This document shows positions 9,801 to 16,930 of a stretch of 64,000 bases of DNA, in pieces. This DNA comes from JAXLQL01 sp046331625 (lineage in GTDB: Bacteria; Acidobacteriota; Terriglobia; Bryobacterales; Bryobacteraceae), in contig JAXLQL010000003.1 in the NCBI GenBank assembly GCA_046331625.1, positions 186,001 to 250,000 on the forward strand, read 5' to 3'. Made by a program: the position numbers and the translations under genes. Numbering within the stretch: the stretch's first letter is position 1; each line of letters begins with the position of its first letter. The notes below the pieces were generated by a model, which searched no databases, had not been told where the DNA came from, and saw only the letters and a program-made list of their open reading frames with translations.

Positions 9801-10214
9801 AACGCGCCCGGCAACGCGCAAACCGCGGATCAGGTGAAGAGCAACGTCAACCTGCTCGGCACGCGCGATTCCTGGTTCGATCCGTTCGCCTTCGCCACGG
9901 TAACGGCTCCGCGCTTCGGCACGAGCGGGTTCAACATCGTGCGCGCGCCGGGGCTGGTGAATCTCGACGCGGGTGTGTTCCGCGATTTCCGCGTTACGGA
10001 GAGGTTCAAGCTGCAGTTCCGCGCGGAGGCGTTCAATCTGTCGAACACGCCGCACTTCGCCACGCCGGGCACGAACGTGAGTTCGATGCAGTTGAACCCG
10101 GACGGGTCGCTGCGGAATCTCAACGGGTATACGGTGATCAACGGGGTGCAGAACACGGGTCGGGAAGGGGTGGACGAGCGGATGGTCCGGTTTGCGCTGA
10201 AGTTCTCGTTCTGA
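6897..10214 (+). CDS. TonB-dependent receptor, Oar-like, with carboxypeptidase-regulatory domain (1)
   Basis: A 1105-residue outer-membrane receptor. After a signal peptide (MIRKLLSSLFCTAGACAAQV) comes a carboxypeptidase-regulatory-like beta sandwich at about residues 25-110 (GNVTDASQAAVPGATI, PAGTYDVTVSHTGFQGF), then a plug domain (about 130-240, with YRVDGATTGHPW and VQIKSGTNALHGSAYE) and a beta barrel ending in the aromatic FALKFSF. Oar-like receptors of this size are greatly expanded in Acidobacteria and take up unknown, probably oligomeric, substrates using TonB energy. No SusD-like lipoprotein lies next to it. A weak -10-like TATGAT is at 6819. Confidence 0.92.
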   Translation: MIRKLLSSLFCTAGACAAQVIYGSLVGNVTDASQAAVPGATIKAVNTGTRQELTTTASAAGVFVISTVPAGTYDVTVSHTGFQGFTQQGVTVNAGATVRVDATLAVGAVSESIKVAATAETLQTDSADVRAQIRTEELENTPVPFTRNYQNLLLTVPGMSPPVNAHSVPANPSRSLQVNANGTNSQSANYRVDGATTGHPWLPHIAGYVPSLDAIENVAIVSNSYDAEQGYAGGAAVNVQIKSGTNALHGSAYEHHFNQHLKARPYFLPASQNKEKRVVNQWGGTIGGPIVKNKLFYFAAFEGTNDRQSAFGIGALPTSLMHAGNFTESARPIYDPATGDPDGGNRTPFAGNIVPAGRISPITKKLNDLLPLPNLGAPGAIANNFFAAGGFRFDRKTLDSKITFNPFSKLSLNARVSYLDWVCEDPSWLGNLGGGGIGRCTYDGTSSGHTLSMTYSGVYTVTPTFIVDAYVGYTLYDSQAIPIRLDENIGTDLGIPGTNEKGNKWLGGWPGFAISGFRTIGRANTNAPWYYHSPQSQYVANAAWMRGKHNIRFGFDSMLVKLNGDEAAGMPGSFSFATGVTGIRGGTADAYNAYASFLLGLPNSATKTITWEPNTARTFAQSLYLRDKWQATRKLTLSLGLRWDYWGSPHRADRGLEVYDFANNTLKLCGVGSVPQDCGQIAMSKKLFSPRLGAAYRLTDSFVVRAGYGIAFDPVNIARNPLHSYPVQTTFTMSAPNGFQPSAPIAAGIPALTAPNYGNGTITVPGGVGMELFDPKYRRAYVESWNLMLEKELPHGWVAEAGYVGNGTRHQQNRWNANYGFIAGGTASQVLNRAFGRTAATNFFSDTGGFTSSYNALQSTLLRRFSSGYFLKFTYTYSKAIGPNGNATGVDGYSDNTPAYFGLNRALQAYDRPHMFTASFAAQLPFGRGKRWASQGAGAALLGGWQFNGLFAAYSGPPFTVGSDGTSLNAPGNAQTADQVKSNVNLLGTRDSWFDPFAFATVTAPRFGTSGFNIVRAPGLVNLDAGVFRDFRVTERFKLQFRAEAFNLSNTPHFATPGTNVSSMQLNPDGSLRNLNGYTVINGVQNTGREGVDERMVRFALKFSF

Positions 10215-11083
10215 TGGCACTGGATCGCCAGTTACGTGGATCCGCTTGCGAGGGGACTCACGCCGTTCGCCAGTGTCTGACTAATCGTCAGAAGGTCAGC
10301 AAAGTCGAAATGGCACCGCATGCAAACCAGCCGAGTTCCCTCGGTTTTTTTGATCCGGCTGGAACTGGTCTGACCGATTTCGGGTCGCCTCAGCCGGACG
10401 GCGAGGGGGGCCGCGGGGTCTCGCTGAACCGGACGGGTCGCTTGCACGTCAGCACACGCCCAAAGCGAAAATTTTCTCCACCAGTACGGCACTTGTGGGC
10501 AGTTGTGCCTCATACTGGATCTGCGAGTGAGCACTGCGAGCAATCAGCGCCCGAGCGCCTTACCCGCCACCGCTCGTGACGCACGCTCCGGCGATCATTC
10601 CGTTGCGTGTGAAATCCGTACAGACGTCTCTCGCGAGGGAGAGCCAGGAGGAACTGTCTCCAAAACCAGCAACGCGCGCGTTGCGAAAAAGCAATCATCC
10701 TTGAACTGTCGTAGATCTGACGACGTTGCCGAGATCTACATCGGCTATTGGCGGGACTGGTCAAAGCCGCCAGGGCACATTTTGGTTCGCCTCGGTGCCA
10801 AGGTGCGGTGGATCTTATTCTTCGGTTCATCTCAGTTGTAATGAACATGGCGATGAAGTATTGGAGGGGATAGCCGGGATGGTTCCGCAAACTAATCCGG
10901 CGTATCGACTGGCAGCCTACAAAGCTGCACTCGCGCTCTCGATGCAACGCTACGCCTCGTTCGCGGGCCGAATGCCGGCGGCTACTGAAAGGTCTGCTTC
11001 TGACCAGGCGAGGTCGCGTGTCTTGCCAGCGCCGCGCGGCGAAGAGCCAGACCGGTGAACAGACTTGATCAGGTTGACACCGC
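10215..11083. other. Long stretch without a convincing gene
   Basis: About 870 bp between the TonB receptor and the toxin-antitoxin pair. Short frames exist on both strands (10503-10841 plus, 10510-11124 minus, 10232-10543 minus), but none has a recognisable domain, a good ribosome binding site or convincing codon use, and they overlap one another. The base composition looks less GC-biased than the flanks. A small terminator-like hairpin lies at 10331. It may be decayed island sequence. Confidence 0.5.
10331..10351 (+). terminator. Weak rho-independent terminator candidate
   Basis: CCGAG-TTCC-CTCGG followed by seven T residues at 10345-10351. The 5-bp stem is short. It sits inside a wider inverted repeat (CCAGCCG at 10327-10333 with CGGCTGG at 10355-10361) that could form an alternative structure. 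It lies 117 bp downstream of the TonB receptor stop. Confidence 0.4.
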
Positions 11084-11099
11084 GTGCCATTTTTGGCAC
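11084..11099. promoter_or_regulatory. Palindrome upstream of higBA (operator candidate)
   Basis: A perfect inverted repeat, GTGCCA-TTTT-TGGCAC, directly follows a -35-like TTGACA at 11074-11079 and precedes CAATAT at 11099-11104. Antitoxins of the HigA/XRE type commonly repress their own operon through such palindromes. If the toxin starts at the GTG of 11084, this site would lie inside the coding region, which argues for the TTG at 11108 instead. Confidence 0.45.
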
Positions 11100-11464
11100 A
11101 ATATCGTTTGATTGACCGCTCCAAGAAGCTTCCGGCGTTCTTCTACGAAACGCCGCGCGGCAACCGGCCCGTGCGGGACTGGATCAAGGACGACCTCTCG
11201 CCCGAGGACCGCCAGATCGTCGGGACGGATATCCAGAAGGTCGAATTCGGCTGGCCTATAGGCATGCCGTACTGCCGCAGCCTCGGAGACGGGTTGTGGG
11301 AAGTTCGCAGTGACCTGACAGACGGAAAAATAGGACGCGTAATTTTCTGCGTGATGAGCGGGCGAATGGTACTGCTGAACGGCTTCATCAAGAAGACGCA
11401 GAAGACCCCTCAAGGCGAGGTTGACTTGGCATTGAAACGCATGAAGGAACTGAAGGAGGAGTAG
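11084..11464 (+). CDS. higB: HigB-type toxin (phage-derived Gp49-like, RelE superfamily)
   Basis: A toxin-family protein expected to cleave mRNA at the ribosome. The core is FFYETPRGNRPVRDWI, then a basic/aromatic middle (CRSLGDGLWEVRSDL) and the C-terminal RVIFCVMSGRMVLLNGFIKK, the standard order in Gp49-like/HigB proteins. The GTG start at 11084 gives 126 residues; family members usually begin closer to the FFY motif, so the TTG at 11108 (118 residues) is a good alternative and would leave the palindrome at 11084 in the untranslated region. The stop is 5 bp before the antitoxin gene, with toxin first as usual for higBA. Confidence 0.85.
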   Translation: MPFLAQYRLIDRSKKLPAFFYETPRGNRPVRDWIKDDLSPEDRQIVGTDIQKVEFGWPIGMPYCRSLGDGLWEVRSDLTDGKIGRVIFCVMSGRMVLLNGFIKKTQKTPQGEVDLALKRMKELKEE

Positions 11465-11469
11465 GGAAT

Positions 11470-11760
11470 ATGGTTCGAGAGAAGAAGGGCAGGATCGGCT
11501 CGTCGTTCGATGAATTCCTGGCGGAAGAAGGCATGCTCGAGGTTTGCGAAGAGCAGGCGGTCAAACAGATCCTCGCGGACCAAATCACGGCAGCGATGCA
11601 AAAGGATCACCTGACGAAGTCGGCCATGGCAGCGCGGATGCAGACCAGTCGCCGCGCGCTCGACCGTTTGCTCGATCCCAAGAATACAGGGGTGACGCTG
11701 CACACTTTGCAACGTGCCGCCGCTGCTGTGGGCCGGCATCTCCGTTTGGAGTTGGTCTGA
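11470..11760 (+). CDS. higA: HigA-type antitoxin, XRE-family helix-turn-helix
   Basis: A 96-residue DNA-binding antitoxin. The N-terminal GSSFDEFLAEEGMLEV is typical of antitoxins paired with Gp49-like toxins; the helix-turn-helix is at about residues 44-75 (LTKSAMAARMQTSRRALDRL), followed by GVTLHTLQRAAAAVGRHL. It follows the toxin by 5 bp and is expected to neutralise it and repress the pair. The gene ends about 100 bp before a convergent gene. The length fits the family. Confidence 0.88.
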   Translation: MVREKKGRIGSSFDEFLAEEGMLEVCEEQAVKQILADQITAAMQKDHLTKSAMAARMQTSRRALDRLLDPKNTGVTLHTLQRAAAAVGRHLRLELV

Positions 11761-11857
11761 CGCAAGTTGATTTGGGCCGGTGTGGAATCTTGACGGCCAG
11801 AGCGCGATGAGCGATGCACCGAACACGGGTCGACAGCCATCAGCCGTGTACGATGAA

Positions 11858-12667
11858 TCAACTGTTGGACGCGCGAACCCACTCACCGAAGGCGCCATTT
11901 TCGCGAGCGGGGTAGCCAACCAAAGTCGAGAGCCGCCACCATAATCGCTGCAGAGCTGCCGGAACGCGGATCGGTTTGATCTCCGGCTTCCACGGAACCC
12001 ACGCATCTTGATAGCTGAACTCGAGGCCAGCGCTCTGCCAGGCAATGAGGACGCTGGTCAGATCGCGGCCCGGATCCCCGCCAGGACCGACAACGATGAC
12101 CCGGTGTATTCCGCGCTGCTTCAGGAAATCGGCGGACGGAAAGTCAGCGGCGGAAACAAATGACCGGTTATCAAACCAGTCGATGTCGGGCCTGCCATGA
12201 CCCGCTCGGTTCCTGTCGACAAGGAATACCGGCGGAGCATTCTGCGCGAGGCTGCATTCGCGCAATGCCTCAGTGCCGCGTAAAATCGCGCGCATGATAG
12301 GAATGACGTCGACCGCGACAGGAACGTCCGCATAGCCGATGGCCAGGATCGACTGGGAAACCGCCTCGGGATCGTACAAAGGGAAAGGGCAAGCGTTATA
12401 GACGGGAATCGGCCGGTATCCAACGCGCGCCAGTGCCAAACCGGCAATAACTCCCTCGGCTGCTGGGAGGTCCACGACAATGGCGGTTGCTTGCTCGAGG
12501 GGCACATCCCACTTGCGCAGAAACGTCGAATCGGGGGAGGCTCCGGGTTGTACTTCGTCTAGGAATGCGAAAAGAACAGGCTTTACCCAGGGTGTCCACA
12601 GCGATGCCCGCGGACGCCAAACATCATACGCTTCATCCTTGGAGATCGGCATACTCGCTTTCGTCAA
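11858..12667 (-). CDS. Unrecognised protein paired with an ATP-grasp enzyme
   Basis: A 269-residue protein I cannot assign. It has no signal peptide or membrane segment. Hydrophobic strands followed by Gly/Asp turns (AIVVDLPAAEGVIAGLALA, RVIVVGPGGDPGRDL) suggest an alpha/beta Rossmann-like fold. A second ATG at 12652 is possible. The start overlaps the 3' end of the upstream ATP-grasp gene by 35 bp (20 bp from the second ATG), so the two are almost certainly co-translated and functionally linked. It could be a partner subunit, a substrate-supplying enzyme or a regulator of the ligase. Confidence 0.75.
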   Translation of the reverse strand: MTKASMPISKDEAYDVWRPRASLWTPWVKPVLFAFLDEVQPGASPDSTFLRKWDVPLEQATAIVVDLPAAEGVIAGLALARVGYRPIPVYNACPFPLYDPEAVSQSILAIGYADVPVAVDVIPIMRAILRGTEALRECSLAQNAPPVFLVDRNRAGHGRPDIDWFDNRSFVSAADFPSADFLKQRGIHRVIVVGPGGDPGRDLTSVLIAWQSAGLEFSYQDAWVPWKPEIKPIRVPAALQRLWWRLSTLVGYPARENGAFGEWVRASNS

Positions 12668-13922
12668 TCAAGACCGGAGCCTCGATTGCCGCGCCATCGA
12701 CAATGCGGGTCCTGGACAGGCGCGCGTATGCCCCCGCCGCTCGACCGTTGACAACGAAGACGCCGACGCACGGAAACAATGGGCCCAGTTCGGAATCGAG
12801 GGTAATAGTCTCGAACCTCCGCTGCGCAACCCAGGCGCGGTGGTTCTTCTGAGCCGTCCGGACAATGCGGCGGCGCCTCTTCTCTTCGATATCAGAGCAC
12901 AGATGAATCTCGTCCCCAGTATTCGAGTAGGCCGCCTTCAGGACCCAATCATCCCACTCTCCCGAATCGACTAGCCGGGGATCGCGGCTTTCCGGGACGA
13001 ATGATTGCCACTCCTGCCTAGGGCTACTGAAAGCGAGTGGAAACCTCTTGCTCTCCGAGACCACGGCGGCCGTGGGATTTACGGTCCGCGGAAACGTGGA
13101 GAGAAGAAGGTCCTGCCAGTGTGTACAACGATTCAGGCGAGCCAACCATTCGACTTGATAGAAACGGACGATCACGGAAACGTCAAACCCGGAACGTGTG
13201 CGGCATTTTCCTGGCCTCCACTCGAGCGCTCCTGGCGACTGTATGAGAACAGATTTCGTTCCAATCCGCGACAACTCACGTTGGAAGGCATAGATGACCT
13301 GCAGATCTTCAAGAAACCCGGCGGCGCTCAGAAGCGCGACACATCCGCTTCCCGCCAATTCGCGAATCGAATCGGACCAGGCCGCCAACGGCGACTCAGG
13401 AACGCCAAGCTCCGGGTACGATGCTTCGAATAGCGCGGGGAGGGTAGTGGCTTCACGCCAGCCGCCGGGCACATCAGAGTTCACCTCAGAAACGCGCCAA
13501 CCAGTTTTTGTTGGGTGAAAATCGAACCTCATCGACCGCACGTTCGAGGACTGACGCCCTCTCAGACTAGCCAAGACTGCGCGTAAGGACCTCGGGATCC
13601 CGATATGTTCCTGGAGAGCTGCATCCATTAGAATCCGTGACTCTTGGAGTTCGACCTCAGACGCTAGATCTTCTGCCGCTTTTTGGAGCATTGTCCAACT
13701 CCGCCGAGAGATGACAACCGGCTGGGCCGAAAGAGTCGCGGTATCACCCACGTGGGTGTCCCATTTGTTGAACGAAAGATGAAGGTTTCGCTCAATCGAA
13801 GCGAATGCCAGAGCGTCGACCGGCCTGCCCAGGCGCAAACGTGGTTCTCCATACCTCGGATCGGGTTCAGCGGCTGGCCGGATCTCCGCGGACGGGTTCA
13901 AATTGTATCCACCTTTAGCCAA
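12633..13922 (-). CDS. Circularly permuted ATP-grasp ligase (glutathionylspermidine synthase-like)
   Basis: A 429-residue protein resembling the glutathionylspermidine synthase-like and circularly permuted ATP-grasp families, which join an amine to a carboxylate using ATP. Visible landmarks are R132-F-D134-F, EVNSDVPGG at residues 146-154, a likely ATP-binding lysine K329 in WVLKAAYSNTGDEI, and a C-terminal strand VGVFVVNGRAAGAYAR. There is no amidase domain, so it is not a bifunctional synthetase/amidase. The product is unknown; members also occur in peptide and natural-product pathways. It overlaps the next minus-strand gene. The region looks less GC-biased than its surroundings and sits beside a toxin-antitoxin pair, which suggests acquisition. 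Confidence 0.75.
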   Translation of the reverse strand: MAKGGYNLNPSAEIRPAAEPDPRYGEPRLRLGRPVDALAFASIERNLHLSFNKWDTHVGDTATLSAQPVVISRRSWTMLQKAAEDLASEVELQESRILMDAALQEHIGIPRSLRAVLASLRGRQSSNVRSMRFDFHPTKTGWRVSEVNSDVPGGWREATTLPALFEASYPELGVPESPLAAWSDSIRELAGSGCVALLSAAGFLEDLQVIYAFQRELSRIGTKSVLIQSPGALEWRPGKCRTRSGFDVSVIVRFYQVEWLARLNRCTHWQDLLLSTFPRTVNPTAAVVSESKRFPLAFSSPRQEWQSFVPESRDPRLVDSGEWDDWVLKAAYSNTGDEIHLCSDIEEKRRRRIVRTAQKNHRAWVAQRRFETITLDSELGPLFPCVGVFVVNGRAAGAYARLSRTRIVDGAAIEAPVLIDESEYADLQG

Positions 13923-14072
13923 GTCTTACAATGCTTCATCCATGTGCGCATTCGCGGCGAACCTCTGTCGAGCGGACGGGAGGCTTGCGGAAATTAAGAT
14001 ACAAGTTCTGCAGTCTACCTGCCTGTCTCTTTCCTAGCCGGACTCGAGCTTACGCCGTAGCCGACCGGTCCA

Positions 14073-15023
14073 TCACACCCGATCGCCATCGCCATGGGCG
14101 CGAACCCGCGCCCCCGCCGGTGGCTTCTTGTAAGTTTCCACCTTCGTCCCGATCGGACCCTGCTTCGTCCGCTCGAGCAGCGCCGAAATCTCCTGCGGCG
14201 TCATCTTCTGGAACGTCTTGCACGCGGCGACATTCTGCTCGATCTGCTCCACCGTCTCCACGCCCGAAACCAACGTGTGGATGTCGTGGCTCCACGAGAA
14301 GCGCAAGCATTCGGGGATGGTGGCCACGTGGTTCTTGGTGATGTTGCCGATCGCGTTCGACTTCATCCCGATGCGCCCGAGACCCCTCTTCGCGGCGTTC
14401 GGGAGAAAGTTCGCGATGAAGCTGAGGTAGTGCGGATCGATCAGGTTCACGGGATGCTGCACGGTCTCCCAGCCCTCATATCCATCGAGCAGGCGCTGGT
14501 GCACCGTATAGTCATGATGCCCGGTGAAGCCGATGTGCCGCACCTTGCCCTGCTTCTTCGCCAGCACGAACGCTTCGAGCGAACCACCGGGACCGAAGAT
14601 GCGATCCACCTCTTCGTGCTTCGAAACCTCGTGGCACTGCCATAGGTCGAGGTAGTCGGTCTTCATGCGAGTCAGCGTTTCCTCGAGCTGTCTCATCGCC
14701 TCGTCTTTGGTCCGAAGCTGCGCCTTCGACATGAGAACTACCCTCTTGCGAAGGCCGCCCTCGAGCGCCTTGCCGAGAAACTTGTCGCTGAGGCCGTCGT
14801 GATACTTGTGGGCCGAGTCGAGGAAGTTGACGCCTAGATCGATGGCGCGGTGGATCACCTTCACCGCGTTCTCTTCGCCATTCTTGGCCATGTGGAAACC
14901 GCCGACGCAGATCTTGGAGACGCGAAGTCCGGACTTGCCGAGAGTGACCATCGGCATCGGAGCATCCTTGGCCGAAGCGGCGGTACCGAGGACTGAAGTG
15001 GCGAGAAAAGTACGGCGTTGCAT
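14073..15023 (-). CDS. Aldo/keto reductase with Tat signal
   Basis: A 316-residue NADPH-dependent oxidoreductase of the AKR superfamily. A twin-arginine signal (QRRTFLATSVLGTAASA) precedes the TIM barrel. The catalytic tetrad can be placed in order: Asp and Tyr in NFLDSAHKYHDG, Lys in VVLMSKAQL and His in DLWQCHEVSK. The C-terminal region (FSWSHDIHTLVSGVETVEQI) matches the NADP-binding end of the family. It is downstream of a Tat-exported DUF362 gene and rbfA on the same strand. A decayed copy of the DUF362 3' end lies between the two. The substrate is unknown. Confidence 0.9.
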   Translation of the reverse strand: MQRRTFLATSVLGTAASAKDAPMPMVTLGKSGLRVSKICVGGFHMAKNGEENAVKVIHRAIDLGVNFLDSAHKYHDGLSDKFLGKALEGGLRKRVVLMSKAQLRTKDEAMRQLEETLTRMKTDYLDLWQCHEVSKHEEVDRIFGPGGSLEAFVLAKKQGKVRHIGFTGHHDYTVHQRLLDGYEGWETVQHPVNLIDPHYLSFIANFLPNAAKRGLGRIGMKSNAIGNITKNHVATIPECLRFSWSHDIHTLVSGVETVEQIEQNVAACKTFQKMTPQEISALLERTKQGPIGTKVETYKKPPAGARVRAHGDGDRV

Positions 15024-15065
15024 GGCTTCACTCTATCACCGGCGAGCCGGCGACACGAAGCCAAG

Positions 15066-15181
15066 CGATCAGGCGCGGACCGTCGCCTTCGCGTTGCAGG
15101 CACGCCGGGCATAGGCGCGGCGTGCGCGAGGAGCCGGTCAGCTTGCGCGGTACGGGCTTGCCGTCGCGCCCGCGCCTCAGA
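15066..15181 (-). pseudogene. Decayed duplicate of the DUF362 gene 3' end
   Basis: Read on the minus strand, this stretch gives DGKPVPRKLTGSSRTP then LQREGDGP, matching the DUF362 C-terminus DGKPVQRKLSDFTRTP and LQREGEPL. On the plus strand GCCTTCGCGTTGCAG and TCAGCTTGCGC are shared with the true gene end at 15238-15310. It lies directly downstream of the intact gene and has no start of its own, so it is a partial tandem duplication that has decayed. Confidence 0.7.
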
Positions 15182-16489
15182 TCACGCCCGGACCTTGTCG
15201 TAATCGAACCGCTCATTCACCAAGTGATACAGCGGCTCGCCTTCGCGTTGCAGATAGTAGGTCGGCATCGGCGTCCGCGTGAAGTCGCTCAGCTTGCGCT
15301 GCACGGGCTTCCCGTCCAGCCACTCATACACCGGAATCTCGTGCGGATTGAACGTGTCGACCAAGCCGCGTTCCTTCGCAATGCGGAACAGGTTCACGTT
15401 GCCCGGCTCGTGACCGCCGAGATACATGCCGATCATGTCGAGCCGGAAACGATCCTTGCCGAACATGACGAGGTTGGTGAGGTAGTCCGTGCCGACCCCG
15501 AAGCCATCGCCATCGCGGCCGTAGATGCCTTCGATGATGCTGAGTCCCGGCTTCAGCACCTGCGAGTTGTCGCAGGTCTTGTGCGCCCAGATCTCCTGAT
15601 GCATGGGGCTCAGGTCGGCGCGGCTGTCGTAGCGTGCATAGCCGAGCTTGCCGTGATTCTCGAAGAAGCGATTGACGCGGCGCTCCACTTCGGGATGAAT
15701 GTCTTCCTTCATGAAGGTGGGCACGCCGGTGACCATCTGCCAACCGGGGCAGAAGCGCACGTAGGGCTTCACGCAGAGACCCTGCAGATTCTTCGTGGAT
15801 AGCGTCATGCACATGCCATGCGACTTCCACTTGGCGATGTTGAGCAGCCACGTGTCGGGCTCGTTGATGGGCGCGTAGTGCGGGATGCGCGAGTAGACCA
15901 CGGGATCCGGCACCTTGGTCCACGTCATCTCCACGCCGTCGCGGAAGTTGCGCGGGCGCCGATCCGGCTCGTTCACTTCCACGCCGTGGCGTTCGTTGAT
16001 GTCGGCGAGTCCGCGATAGTTCCACGAGTGGAACGTGTTCGCCTCGAGGAAATAGAACTTCTTGAGGCCGAGCTCCTTGAGGCCCATGATGATGCCTTCG
16101 TAGAACTGCGGATCGGTTCCCGTGCCCCAGTTGTCTTCGTTGGGGCGATGGTTGCGAACGCTCGTGAAATTGGGCTTGAGGATCACGCGATGCGAAACCG
16201 GAATCGCGCCGCCCAGGCCTTCCACCGGAACGAACACTTCACGCGCGAACTCGATTCCTTCACGGAGCTTCGCGCCTTCATCCATCTTCTGCGGCACGTG
16301 CGTGCGCTTGATGAAGATCGCTTTGGGGTTCGCCTCCACGAACGGATGCACAGCGAAGTGCGTCTTCGGCATGCGCGCCGGAGCGGCTGCCAAGTGGATG
16401 GGCGCGGCGGCGCTGGCCGCGGCGGCGGTGGCGAGAAAGTTCCGGCGGGAAAGCCCGGCTTTGCGGGCGCGGCTGTAGGCGCATTCCAT
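15182..16489 (-). CDS. DUF362 domain-containing protein, Tat-exported
   Basis: A 435-residue protein with a clear Tat signal (LSRRNFLATAAAASAAAP) and the DUF362 fold: VILKPNFTS, a WGTGTDPQFYEGIIMGLKEL segment, LLNIAKWKSHGMCMTLSTKN and the PGLSIIEGIYGRDGDGFG block. DUF362 proteins are uncharacterised; some carry iron-sulfur clusters, but no ferredoxin-type cysteine cluster is visible here. It sits between rbfA (37 bp upstream) and an exported aldo/keto reductase downstream, so the last two may act together outside the cytoplasm. Confidence 0.88.
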   Translation of the reverse strand: MECAYSRARKAGLSRRNFLATAAAASAAAPIHLAAAPARMPKTHFAVHPFVEANPKAIFIKRTHVPQKMDEGAKLREGIEFAREVFVPVEGLGGAIPVSHRVILKPNFTSVRNHRPNEDNWGTGTDPQFYEGIIMGLKELGLKKFYFLEANTFHSWNYRGLADINERHGVEVNEPDRRPRNFRDGVEMTWTKVPDPVVYSRIPHYAPINEPDTWLLNIAKWKSHGMCMTLSTKNLQGLCVKPYVRFCPGWQMVTGVPTFMKEDIHPEVERRVNRFFENHGKLGYARYDSRADLSPMHQEIWAHKTCDNSQVLKPGLSIIEGIYGRDGDGFGVGTDYLTNLVMFGKDRFRLDMIGMYLGGHEPGNVNLFRIAKERGLVDTFNPHEIPVYEWLDGKPVQRKLSDFTRTPMPTYYLQREGEPLYHLVNERFDYDKVRA

Positions 16490-16525
16490 GGGTGGAGTCC
16501 TCTGCCTACAAGTCTATACGAATGC

Positions 16526-16882
16526 TCAGTCTTTGGGGCGGCCTCGCCGGATTTTGCGCATCAGATGCGGCGCCTTCTCCCGGACCTCGGCGGGAATGTC
16601 GGCGTCGAAGCGCAAGTCGGGCACGCGGAAGACGTCGATGCGGTCGGCGAGCAAGTGGCGGACGAAGCCCTTCGCGGTCTCGATCGCGTCGAGCGTGGCG
16701 GCTTGTACTTCGGCATCGCCTTCGAGCGCGAGCCGCACGTGCGCTTTCTTGCCATCGGGCGAGAGCACCACGTCTGTGACCGCGGCGACGGCGACGCGGG
16801 GATCGTTGAGTTCGTACTGGAGGATTTCTTCGAGTTCCGTGCGGATCGACTCGGTGAGGCGTTCGGCGCGGCGGGGGTCCAT
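16526..16882 (-). CDS. rbfA: Ribosome-binding factor A
   Basis: A 118-residue RbfA, which binds the immature 30S subunit and assists 16S rRNA 5' end processing. The frame is open far upstream, but the ATG at 16882 gives the family N-terminus (MDPRRAERLTESIRTELEEI), followed by the KH-like core: NDPRVAVAAVTDVVLSPDGKKAHV and FVRHLLADRIDVFRVPDLRF. The length is normal. In many bacteria rbfA lies with infB, nusA and truB; here its neighbours are a DUF362 gene and divergent Uma2 genes. Confidence 0.9.
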   Translation of the reverse strand: MDPRRAERLTESIRTELEEILQYELNDPRVAVAAVTDVVLSPDGKKAHVRLALEGDAEVQAATLDAIETAKGFVRHLLADRIDVFRVPDLRFDADIPAEVREKAPHLMRKIRRGRPKD

Positions 16883-16930
16883 TGCTACTGGTATTGTAGC
16901 GACCCGCGAATCGCTGCCATAATCGTGGAT

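Noticed and set aside
10510..11124. A 204-residue minus-strand frame and overlapping plus-strand frames in the gene-poor stretch
   Set aside because: Arg/Ser-rich composition, no domain, no ribosome binding site, and mutual overlap; typical of chance open frames in GC-rich DNA.
14050..14310. Short minus-strand frame overlapping the aldo/keto reductase end
   Set aside because: Out-of-frame shadow of the reductase gene.
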